Assembly: GCA_003096255.1 (NCBI GenBank) | Contig: PIXS01000226.1 | Span: forward strand, 1 to 5,131 | Direction of reading: 5' to 3' | From: Candidatus Bathyarchaeum sp. | Lineage (GTDB): Archaea > Thermoproteota > Bathyarchaeia > Bathyarchaeales > Bathyarchaeaceae | DNA: 5,131 nt | Shown here: positions 1 through 5,131 of the stretch, piece after piece | Layout of the letters: each line of letters opens with the position of its first letter | Position numbering within the stretch: position 1 is the stretch's first letter | Position numbers and translations under genes: made by a program | The notes under the pieces: model-generated | What the model was told of the DNA's origin: nothing | What the model saw: the letters and a program-made list of their open reading frames with translations, nothing else | Database searches by the model: none

Positions 1-1275
1 GATTATAGCATTGTGGGCACCTGACACTGCAGGACCATGATCAGCAACGATTTGCAAAACCAGCTCTATGAAACCTGTTCCCCATTTCGGGAGTTCCTTC
101 TTGAACCACAGAAGACCAATGACTCCGCCGATTCCGTAGCCTTTTTCTACGACCTCAGTTAAGGGCACTCCAGCATACATAGGCTGGTCTCCCCTTTCGT
201 CAGTGATTGTGCTGACAAAGTGGGTTGGCAGCCTCACCATTCCCTCAGCTATGGCAGCGCTTAAGTCCATAGGGGTTTTTCTGGGCTTCCTATCGGGTTT
301 AGGCTTAACTTTTCCTTCATTCACCAGCTTGTCAAAAGTTTCTTTGATTTTTTTGCCCAAATCATCAAAGGAATCTGGAACAACAGCACCCGCTTCTTTC
401 AAAGCCTTATTCTTTGCGTCAGCCGTTTCCACGTCAGTTCTTGCTTTTGCCCCCGCGTGACCAAACTGTACACCAGTTGAGAACATTTTGGAACATGTTC
501 CGATACACCATGCAACCACGGGCTTCGTGATTTTTCCATTTTTCAGCCCGTTTACAATGTCATATTCGTCTCTGCCTCCGACCTCGCCGAGAAGAACAAT
601 CATTGCTGCATCCGGGTCCTGCTGGAATCTCATTACGTGGTCTATGAAAGTGCTGCCTGGATAGAGGTCTCCTCCAATGGCTATTCCTTCGTAGACGCCG
701 TCACTGTTTCGAGAAACAATGTTATTCAGCTCATTCAGTAGACCACCCGACTTCGAAACGAAGGCAACGCTTCCTGGACGGTGCAGACGAGAAGCTATGA
801 TGTTGTCTATCATGCCGCCAGTGTTTCCTACCTTGAAGGCGCCGCCCTTGATTGCGCCAACTGTTGCAGGACCGATTATCCATTTTCCTTTCTGCTTCGC
901 AAGGGCAATAAGCTCTCTTGTGTATCGTTCAGGGATTCCCTCTGCAATGATTGCTACTGTGCGTATGCTGTCAATTTCGAAGGCTTCCTTTGTCCTAGGA
1001 TAAGCCGATCTGAAAGAAGCAAAATTGACCATCACATCAGCTTTTGGATGTTTTTCTGCTGCTTCTTTGATTGTTGTGTACATGGGCAGAATGATTTCTT
1101 CAGGTCCCCAGAAGCATTTGTGGTATCCGCTTCTTGTTGGATTAACGATTGCTGCAATGCTGGGGGTCTTTCGTTCACATGCATAATCGAAGTCAAGCAT
1201 CCGTTGGATGGCTCTTTGCTGGTATCCAAAGATGATGGCTTGGGTGTTCTTATCAAACAGTTTGTAGTTGCTCAT
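1..1275 (-). CDS. aclA: ATP-citrate lyase, CoA-ligase/citrate-synthase-like subunit (partial, C-terminus off left edge)
   Basis: Cleaves citrate with CoA and ATP to acetyl-CoA, oxaloacetate, ADP and phosphate, in complex with the subunit encoded just upstream; cytosolic. Reading from ATG at 1275 gives 425 uninterrupted codons to base 1, with no frameshift. The N-terminal CoA-binding fold spans about residues 10-140 (RAIQRMLDFDYACER at 21-35, GPATVG at 135-140). A succinyl-CoA-synthetase-like ligase domain follows (GNTGGM 150-155, SKSGGLLNELNN 174-185). The phosphorylated histidine is expected at His273 in VQFGHAGA (269-276). After a basic, proline-rich linker (about 322-336) comes the citrate-synthase-like domain, where ADHGPAVSGAHN (411-422) matches human ACLY closely. 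Bacterial and plant homologues are about 600-610 residues, so roughly 180 are missing. The start lies 6 bases after the upstream stop, suggesting translational coupling. Naming follows Chlorobium usage as I remember it; plants call this subunit ACLB. Family assignment is very secure. Confidence 0.96.
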   Translation of the reverse strand, partial: MSNYKLFDKNTQAIIFGYQQRAIQRMLDFDYACERKTPSIAAIVNPTRSGYHKCFWGPEEIILPMYTTIKEAAEKHPKADVMVNFASFRSAYPRTKEAFEIDSIRTVAIIAEGIPERYTRELIALAKQKGKWIIGPATVGAIKGGAFKVGNTGGMIDNIIASRLHRPGSVAFVSKSGGLLNELNNIVSRNSDGVYEGIAIGGDLYPGSTFIDHVMRFQQDPDAAMIVLLGEVGGRDEYDIVNGLKNGKITKPVVAWCIGTCSKMFSTGVQFGHAGAKARTDVETADAKNKALKEAGAVVPDSFDDLGKKIKETFDKLVNEGKVKPKPDRKPRKTPMDLSAAIAEGMVRLPTHFVSTITDERGDQPMYAGVPLTEVVEKGYGIGGVIGLLWFKKELPKWGTGFIELVLQIVADHGPAVSGAHNAII

Positions 1276-1281
1276 GTTTTT

Positions 1282-2565
1282 TCACGCTCCTGTGTTTCCC
1301 TTTAGTGCCATGGGAACTATCGAGGTTATGTGGGCTTCTGGTCCAAACACTTCAATAGGAACGCCAAGGGTTTTGCCAAGCTCTTTCATGTTTTTCAGCC
1401 CTTCCTGATAGTTTGGTCCACCCCTGCGAACAAAAATTCTGACATTGTTGTCGATTAGCTTCTGTTTGTACTCCTTTAGCGCCTTTATTATGCCCGTGAA
1501 TGTCTTGGCGACATCAGTGAAGTTTGCGATGCCGCCTCCGACAATCAGAATTTTTCCCTTCGGATTCTTTTCTCTCGTCATGAGGTCAAGGATTGTTTTT
1601 GTGTACTGGTAGGTCTCGTCTGTGGAGGGGTTGCCGCTGTATTCTCCGTAATTTGCTAACTCATCATTGAAGCCTAAATCAAAAACGGTGTCTGTGTAAA
1701 CGACACTGGCGCCGCCGCCCGCAACTAACGTCCACACTCTGCCGCTCGGATTCAGCACAGTTAGCTTCATGGAGGCGCCGCTTTTTTCATCCAAATCCTT
1801 AACGAACCGTTCTTCTTTCGTAAGTCCTCTTCCGAAGGGCGCTGGAAACTCTATGTCACCCCACTTGCTGGCACACACGAATTGGGCTGTGTCGTCAAGG
1901 CGTGCAACCGTGTCTAAGGGTATGAAGGCGTCTTTGGTCATTGCCATGGGGTTTATTTCAAAATAGGCGAAGCCCAAGTCTACATAAAACTTGAACAAGC
2001 CTTTAATGAACGCGGTAACCATGTCTTTTTCTTCTTCAGGAACTTCTTTAGGTAGCTTTGATGCTATTTCGATGTCGTCTATGCTAGAAAGAATTGGAAC
2101 CTGTATGGTTACAACAGTGTCCCAAACTGATTCAATGTCTACGCCTCCGTGGGCTGAGAAGTAGATGACGTCGCCTTCCCTGTTCGAGGTTATGGCAACA
2201 TAATATTCCTTGTTCTTGTCATGGGGAACAAAGGGTTCGATAAGAAAATGTGTGAGCTTGTCGGTAACTTTTCCTATTGTAACATCCTTGTTCATGCGTT
2301 CATTTAGCCAGTTCTTTGCTTCATCAAAGGTGGTGTTAAGAAGTATGAGATTGTGTTTTCCTCTTTTTCCAATCAGTTGATCCGGCTTGACAACCAGCTT
2401 GTCTTGTTTTAGCCAAGGATTCTGTTTGGCAAGCTCATCCATGTTTGTTGCTGGATGAATCAAAGCTATTTTTCCGTCATACTTTGCAAGGTTTGGAAAA
2501 TATTCTGTCCAATATTTTGCCATCATCTTTTTTCCATGAAATTCACGGATTCCTCTCTGAGCCAT
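1282..2565 (-). CDS. aclB: ATP-citrate lyase, ATP-grasp/citrate-binding subunit
   Basis: Partner subunit of the citrate-cleaving enzyme; it supplies the ATP-grasp and citrate-binding parts, while the partner carries the phospho-histidine and CoA-binding domain. The protein is 427 residues, close to plant ACLA (about 423) and slightly longer than Chlorobium AclB (about 398). The ATP-grasp region covers about 1-240: VVKPDQLIGKRGK (58-70), LIEPFVPH (108-115), a GGVD loop (140-143) and FEINPMAMTKD (202-212). The citrate-binding domain covers about 265-427: VAGGGASVVYTDT (281-293), NYGEYSG (305-311), GGGIANFTDVA (343-353) and FVRRGGPNYQEGL (378-390). By alignment from memory to human ACLY, Asn348, Thr350 and Arg381 correspond to citrate-contacting Asn346, Thr348 and Arg379. 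ATG at 2565 gives the family-typical MA-R-IRE start and follows a good ribosome binding site. It lies 34 bases after aconitase and 6 bases before aclA. Naming follows Chlorobium; plants call it ACLA. The gene appears complete. Confidence 0.96.
   Translation of the reverse strand: MAQRGIREFHGKKMMAKYWTEYFPNLAKYDGKIALIHPATNMDELAKQNPWLKQDKLVVKPDQLIGKRGKHNLILLNTTFDEAKNWLNERMNKDVTIGKVTDKLTHFLIEPFVPHDKNKEYYVAITSNREGDVIYFSAHGGVDIESVWDTVVTIQVPILSSIDDIEIASKLPKEVPEEEKDMVTAFIKGLFKFYVDLGFAYFEINPMAMTKDAFIPLDTVARLDDTAQFVCASKWGDIEFPAPFGRGLTKEERFVKDLDEKSGASMKLTVLNPSGRVWTLVAGGGASVVYTDTVFDLGFNDELANYGEYSGNPSTDETYQYTKTILDLMTREKNPKGKILIVGGGIANFTDVAKTFTGIIKALKEYKQKLIDNNVRIFVRRGGPNYQEGLKNMKELGKTLGVPIEVFGPEAHITSIVPMALKGNTGA
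1287..1291 (-). promoter_or_regulatory. Ribosome binding site of aclA inside the end of aclB
   Basis: AGGAG on the minus strand lies 11 bases before the ATG at 1275 and overlaps the last codons of the preceding gene. The spacing is a little long. With a 6-base intergenic gap, reinitiation by ribosomes finishing the upstream gene is likely to contribute, which would help keep the two lyase subunits in equal supply. Confidence 0.5.
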
Positions 2566-2572
2566 TTTTTGT

Positions 2573-2580
2573 CTTCCTTT
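2573..2580 (-). promoter_or_regulatory. Ribosome binding site of aclB
   Basis: AAAGGAAG on the minus strand sits 7 bases before the ATG at 2565, inside the 34-base spacer after the aconitase stop. No promoter or terminator is apparent in this short spacer, so the two genes are probably on one transcript. Confidence 0.55.
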
Positions 2581-2599
2581 TAGTTATCCTTCAGTCTGT

Positions 2600-4534
2600 T
2601 TACTTGTTTTTGATGTAAGAAAGCATTCCGCCCGCAAGAAGAATGTCCCGCTGCCGTTCTGAAAGGTCATAGTTTACTTCAAACTGTTTTCCTTTTGTAA
2701 GATTCTTCACAATCAGTGGCTTATTCTGTGACAGCACATCTCTGATGTCTGGAATCTCAAGTTCGTCCCCAGAGTCTATGAGGTCATAGTCTGATTCTGT
2801 TTTGAACGTTAAGGGGATAATTCCGAAGTTGATCAGGTTTGCTGAGTGAATTCTTTCAAAGGATTTGGCGATAACCGCTTTTACCCCCAGAAACATTGGG
2901 CACAGGGCTGCGTGCTCCCGTGAGGAGCCTTGACCGTAGCTTAGTCCGCCTACGATGATGTTGTGTTTTCCGTTGTCTCTGTTCTCGGAGGCTCGCTTGT
3001 AGAAGGTGTCATCCACTATCTCAAACACAAACTCAGAATACTTGGGCACATTAGACCTATACTTCATCCTGCTACCCGCGGGGATAATGTGGTCTGTGGT
3101 GATTTTGTCTCCCACTTTGATTGTGACGACTCCAGAGATTTCTTCTGGCATAGGTGGATTAGATGGCGGGTCGCCAATGTTTGGACCACGGTAAATCTTA
3201 ACATCTTCTGGAGTTTCTGAAGGCAAAAGAATCATGCTGTCATCAATATAGAATGTCTCTGGCATCTCTACCATGGGATAGTCTATTCCAAGGTCTCTTG
3301 GGTCAGTCATTTTTCCAGTTAAGAGGGATGCAGCGGCTGTTTCAGGGCTTGTCAAGTACAGGTTCGCAGTCTTTGTTCCAGAACGACCAAAAAAGTTCCT
3401 GTTGGACGTGCGGATTGACACTGCCTCTGTTTGAGGTGACTGACTGTTTCCGATACAGAATCCGCAGACGGGCTCTGTGATTCGGGCTCCAGTAGAATAC
3501 AGGTCGGCTAGTGCCCCGTCTTTGGCGAGGTTCTCGATGACCTGTTTTGAGCCTGGAGAAACAACGAAGCTGACTGAGGGATGAACTTTTTTGCCCTTCA
3601 ATATTTTTGCTACAGTCATCAGGTCCTTGTAAGAAGAGTTTGTGCAGCTTCCGATGCACACCTGATTAACTTGCATTCCGCTGAGCTCTTTCACTGTTTT
3701 AATGTTGCCAGGACTGTGTGGAAAGGCGACTAACGGAACTATCTCGCTCAAGTCAATGTCAACTACACGGTCATACTCGGCGTCTGGGTCGGCTTTGACT
3801 TCAGTCCAGTCTTGTTCTCTGCCTTGAGCTTTCAGGAACTGTTTTGTGGTTTCGTCTGATGGAAACACTGAAGTGGTGACTCCACATTCTGCGCCCATGT
3901 TTGTTATTGTTGCCCGTTCAGGAACAGAAAGGTTTTTGGCTCCTTCTCCTCCATACTCGAAGACAGTGCCGACGTTGCCTTTTGTTGTGAAGGTTTCCAG
4001 AACCTTCAGGACCACATCTTTTGCGGATACCCAGGGTTTCAGTTTTCCCTTCAAATTTATTTTTGTGACTTTTGGACACGTCAGATAGAAGGGTTCGCCT
4101 CCCATGGCAACAGCAATGTCTAACCCTCCAGCTCCGATGGCAATCATACCCAGTCCGCCAGCTGTTGGCGTGTGACTGTCAGAGCCTAACAGAGTTTTTC
4201 CGGGTTTTCCGAACCGTTCAAGGTGAACTTGATGGCAGATGCCGTTTCCTGCCCTTGACAATAGGATGCCATATTTGGCTGCGACGGATTGTAGGTAGCG
4301 GTGGTCGTCTGCGTTTTCGAAGCCCACCTGGATTGTGTTGTGGTCTATGTAGCTTACAGAAAGCTCGGTTTTGACTTTTGAGAGTCCCATAGCCTCAAAC
4401 TGTAGATAGGCCATGGTTCCGGTTGCGTCCTGTGTTAAAGTCTGGTCAATTTTTATAGCAATTTCTTTGCCTGGTTCAAATTTTCCCTCTACCAGGTGCT
4501 CTTCTATTATCTTCTGAGTTATACTCTTACCCAT
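2600..4534 (-). CDS. Aconitate hydratase (aconitase), Aquifex type
   Basis: Interconverts citrate and isocitrate through cis-aconitate using a [4Fe-4S] cluster; cytosolic. From ATG at 4534 it is 644 residues, similar to the roughly 640-660 residue Aquifex-type (TIGR01342) family and much shorter than bacterial AcnA/AcnB. Seen motifs: DQTLTQDATGTM (30-41), GSDSHTPTAGG (117-127), the cluster cysteines Cys297 in IGSCTNSS plus Cys357 and Cys360 in CGFCIG, SNRNF (377-381) and GRSGTKTANL (383-392). In the C-terminal swivel domain are DHIIPAG (481-487) and YGQGSSREHA (533-542), whose Ser537 and Arg539 match the catalytic Ser642 and Arg644 of mitochondrial aconitase. LeuC-like and LeuD-like parts are fused, which argues against isopropylmalate isomerase; homoaconitase is a weaker alternative. 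The frame stays open upstream to an ATG at 4648, but I reject that longer start: 4534 has a strong ribosome binding site and a family-like MGKSIT start, while the extra 38 residues look like translated leader. It leads an operon with both ATP-citrate lyase genes. Confidence 0.95.
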   Translation of the reverse strand: MGKSITQKIIEEHLVEGKFEPGKEIAIKIDQTLTQDATGTMAYLQFEAMGLSKVKTELSVSYIDHNTIQVGFENADDHRYLQSVAAKYGILLSRAGNGICHQVHLERFGKPGKTLLGSDSHTPTAGGLGMIAIGAGGLDIAVAMGGEPFYLTCPKVTKINLKGKLKPWVSAKDVVLKVLETFTTKGNVGTVFEYGGEGAKNLSVPERATITNMGAECGVTTSVFPSDETTKQFLKAQGREQDWTEVKADPDAEYDRVVDIDLSEIVPLVAFPHSPGNIKTVKELSGMQVNQVCIGSCTNSSYKDLMTVAKILKGKKVHPSVSFVVSPGSKQVIENLAKDGALADLYSTGARITEPVCGFCIGNSQSPQTEAVSIRTSNRNFFGRSGTKTANLYLTSPETAAASLLTGKMTDPRDLGIDYPMVEMPETFYIDDSMILLPSETPEDVKIYRGPNIGDPPSNPPMPEEISGVVTIKVGDKITTDHIIPAGSRMKYRSNVPKYSEFVFEIVDDTFYKRASENRDNGKHNIIVGGLSYGQGSSREHAALCPMFLGVKAVIAKSFERIHSANLINFGIIPLTFKTESDYDLIDSGDELEIPDIRDVLSQNKPLIVKNLTKGKQFEVNYDLSERQRDILLAGGMLSYIKNK

Positions 4535-4541
4535 GCATTTT

Positions 4542-4548
4542 CCTCTCC
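4542..4548 (-). promoter_or_regulatory. Ribosome binding site that decides the aconitase start
   Basis: GGAGAGG on the minus strand ends 7 bases before the ATG at 4534. It is the strongest Shine-Dalgarno-like site in the window and supports the 644-residue protein over the 682-residue version starting at 4648. A second ATG at 4538, out of frame, reads only three codons before TAA and is probably irrelevant. Confidence 0.7.
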
Positions 4549-4570
4549 GTCCAATCATTTTCGGGTTATT

Positions 4571-4588
4571 TTGCGTGAAGCCACGCAA
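4571..4588. repeat. Perfect inverted repeat, 7-bp arms, in the aconitase leader
   Basis: TTGCGTG at 4571-4577 and CACGCAA at 4582-4588 are exact reverse complements around the 4-base loop AAGC. The right edge of the element is 54 bases upstream of the aconitase ATG and the left edge 37 bases upstream. In the mRNA it would fold as a 7-bp stem with a GCUU loop. As DNA it has the shape of an operator for a dimeric helix-turn-helix regulator. No U-run follows in either direction, so it does not look like an intrinsic terminator. Its loop is not the CAGUGN loop of animal iron-responsive elements. Confidence 0.6.
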
Positions 4589-4620
4589 TCCTAAAAACCT
4601 CTTATTTTCAGCGTATTCCT

Positions 4621-4629
4621 CATATAAAA
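4621..4629 (-). promoter_or_regulatory. Candidate TATA box for the aconitase-lyase operon
   Basis: TTTTATATG on the minus strand resembles an archaeal box A. Transcription would begin about 25 bases downstream, near 4599, giving a leader of about 65 bases that contains the 4571-4588 inverted repeat. This depends on the organism being archaeal. An alternative box lies at 4657-4666. Confidence 0.35.
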
Positions 4630-4636
4630 CATTAAC

Positions 4637-4650
4637 GAATGTACACATTC
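4637..4650. repeat. 14-base palindrome, possible operator
   Basis: GAATGT and ACATTC flank the 2-base centre AC, forming a perfect inverted repeat with 6-bp arms. It lies immediately upstream of the TATA candidate at 4621-4629 and immediately downstream of the alternative box at 4657-4666. Either arrangement is a plausible site for a transcription factor: activator-like in the first case, repressor-like in the second. The binding factor is unknown and a chance palindrome of this length is possible. Confidence 0.4.
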
Positions 4651-4656
4651 ACTGCA

Positions 4657-4666
4657 CTTTTTAAGG
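4657..4666 (-). promoter_or_regulatory. Alternative TATA-like element for the aconitase operon
   Basis: CCTTAAAAAG on the minus strand is AT-rich and could act as box A, with transcription starting near 4635 and a leader of about 100 bases. It is a weaker match than TTTTATATG at 4621-4629. Confidence 0.2.
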
Positions 4667-4727
4667 TAACAACTGTTTTTGCATTAAATAAAGAGTCCTA
4701 AAGTAACTACTGGAGAATTAAAAAGCG

Positions 4728-4735
4728 CTATAAAC
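4728..4735 (+). promoter_or_regulatory. Candidate TATA box for pheA
   Basis: CTATAAAC preceded by the A-rich stretch AAAAGCG (4721-4727) resembles an archaeal box A with upstream element. Transcription would begin near 4757, leaving a leader of about 80 bases before pheA. A perfect 10-base AT-rich palindrome, CAATTAATTG, directly abuts it at 4735-4744. The remainder of the 303-base divergent region shows no RNA gene or conserved riboswitch that I recognise. Confidence 0.25.
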
Positions 4736-4802
4736 AATTAATTGCACAGATGTAGCAATAAGGGAATAAGTTTTCATGATAAAGGGTTTTATCTGAGGGT
4801 TC

Positions 4803-4841
4803 ATGTCAGATATTAGAACAGTAATGGTGTGTTTGTGTTGA
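4803..4841 (+). CDS. Possible 12-residue leader ORF overlapping the pheA start
   Basis: ATG at 4803 reads MSDIRTVMVCLC and stops at TGA 4839-4841. This stop overlaps the likely pheA start TTG (4838-4840) as TTGA, the arrangement typical of translational coupling. GAGGG at 4795-4799 lies only 3 bases before the ATG, which is close for a ribosome binding site. Unlike classical phe leader peptides it has no phenylalanine, so attenuation by phenylalanyl-tRNA is not suggested. With so few codons it may be chance. Confidence 0.2.
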   Translation: MSDIRTVMVCLC

Positions 4842-5131
4842 AGATTGCTTTTCAGGGAGAGTTTGGTGCGTATAGTGAGATGGCGGTTTACAGTTTTTTC
4901 GGTGAATCTGTTGAAATTAAACCCTGCAAAAGCTTTGATGATGTCTTCGAAAGCGTCAAAACTGGAGACGTTGACTATGGGGTTGTTCCCATCGAAAACT
5001 CAATCGAGGGCAGCGTAAACCGCACCTACGACCTATTCCTCGAATATGACCTCAAGGTCTACGGCGAAATAATAATCAGAATCAGCCACTGCCTCATAGC
5101 CCATGAAGGCACCAAAATAGAGCAAATCAAA
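4838..5131 (+). CDS. pheA: Prephenate dehydratase (partial, C-terminus off right edge)
   Basis: Converts prephenate to phenylpyruvate in phenylalanine biosynthesis; cytosolic. The 98 codons present encode the first lobe of the catalytic domain. FQGEFGAYSEMA (5-16) matches the FxGxxGAYSE signature at the start of the family, and YGVVPIENSIEGSV (47-60) is the conserved PIENS region that helps form the active site, followed by N-R-TYDLF (61-67). Monofunctional enzymes are about 270-280 residues with a C-terminal ACT domain that senses phenylalanine. That domain and the catalytic TRF motif lie beyond the window. The protein begins directly with KIAFQGE, so there is no N-terminal chorismate mutase fusion. 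No ATG is available: TTG at 4838 gives the family-typical start, while GTG at 4835 or 4829 would add one or three residues. An in-frame TAG at 4814 bounds it upstream. No clear ribosome binding site precedes it. It is transcribed away from the aconitase operon. Confidence 0.92.
   Translation, partial: MKIAFQGEFGAYSEMAVYSFFGESVEIKPCKSFDDVFESVKTGDVDYGVVPIENSIEGSVNRTYDLFLEYDLKVYGEIIIRISHCLIAHEGTKIEQIK

Noticed and set aside
203..1003. Plus-strand open frames of 85 and 94 codons (203-460, 719-1003)
   Set aside because: Both are antisense to the intact ATP-citrate lyase reading frame and have no recognisable domains or ribosome binding sites.
781..1305. 174-codon plus-strand open frame
   Set aside because: It lies antisense to the strongly conserved aclA gene, extends over the aclB-aclA junction, is cysteine-rich and low in plausibility, and resembles no family. 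It is a shadow frame.
2963..4374. Several 60-105 codon open frames on both strands across the aconitase gene
   Set aside because: All overlap the conserved aconitase frame in other registers, and none resembles a known protein.
2600..4534. Isopropylmalate isomerase (LeuC) or homoaconitase instead of aconitase
   Set aside because: The large and small domains are fused in one 644-residue protein with the Aquifex-type aconitase N-terminus, and the gene is followed directly by ATP-citrate lyase, which acts on citrate.
4571..4588. Iron-responsive element or intrinsic terminator
   Set aside because: The loop is GCUU rather than CAGUGN, there is no bulged C, and no U-run follows the stem on either strand.
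4776..4796. Six-codon frame starting at ATG 4776 upstream of pheA
   Set aside because: It reads only MIKGFI before TGA, has no convincing ribosome binding site, and is too short to distinguish from chance.

Overview
This window holds a compact central-carbon operon on the minus strand and the start of a divergently transcribed aromatic amino acid gene on the plus strand. In transcription order the minus-strand genes are an Aquifex-type aconitase (4534 to 2600), the ATP-grasp/citrate-binding subunit of ATP-citrate lyase (2565 to 1282) and the CoA-ligase/citrate-synthase-like subunit of ATP-citrate lyase (1275 to beyond base 1). The third gene is intact for its first 425 codons and is cut off by the left edge. 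On the plus strand, prephenate dehydratase (pheA) starts near 4838 and is cut by the right edge after 98 codons.

Layout: 1-1275 aclA-type subunit (partial); 1276-1281 a 6-base spacer; 1282-2565 aclB-type subunit; 2566-2599 a 34-base spacer with a ribosome binding site; 2600-4534 aconitase; 4535-4837 an AT-rich divergent control region; 4838-5131 pheA (partial). The control region contains a perfect 7-bp-stem inverted repeat in the predicted aconitase leader, a 14-base near-palindrome beside TATA-like elements, and a 12-codon mini-ORF whose stop overlaps the likely pheA start. No tRNA, rRNA, mobile element, CRISPR array or terminator was seen.

How the genes work together: aconitase interconverts isocitrate and citrate. 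The two-subunit lyase then cleaves citrate with ATP and CoA into acetyl-CoA and oxaloacetate. Placing all three genes in one operon suggests a citrate-cleavage module, as in the citrate-splitting end of the reductive TCA cycle or an acetyl-CoA supply route. The window contains no other enzyme of the cycle, so the direction and purpose cannot be settled here. pheA is probably an unrelated neighbour sharing the upstream region.

Organism: the split lyase is found in green sulfur bacteria, Aquificae and some other bacteria, and in some archaea including Methanothrix. TATA-like boxes rather than clear -35/-10 pairs, moderate GC content by eye and purine-rich Shine-Dalgarno sites make an archaeon (a methanogen or a Bathyarchaeia-like lineage) my preferred guess. 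This is inference, and a bacterium is not excluded. All four proteins belong to known families. I did not find a convincing undescribed system; the most interesting unexplained parts are the inverted repeats in the control region.
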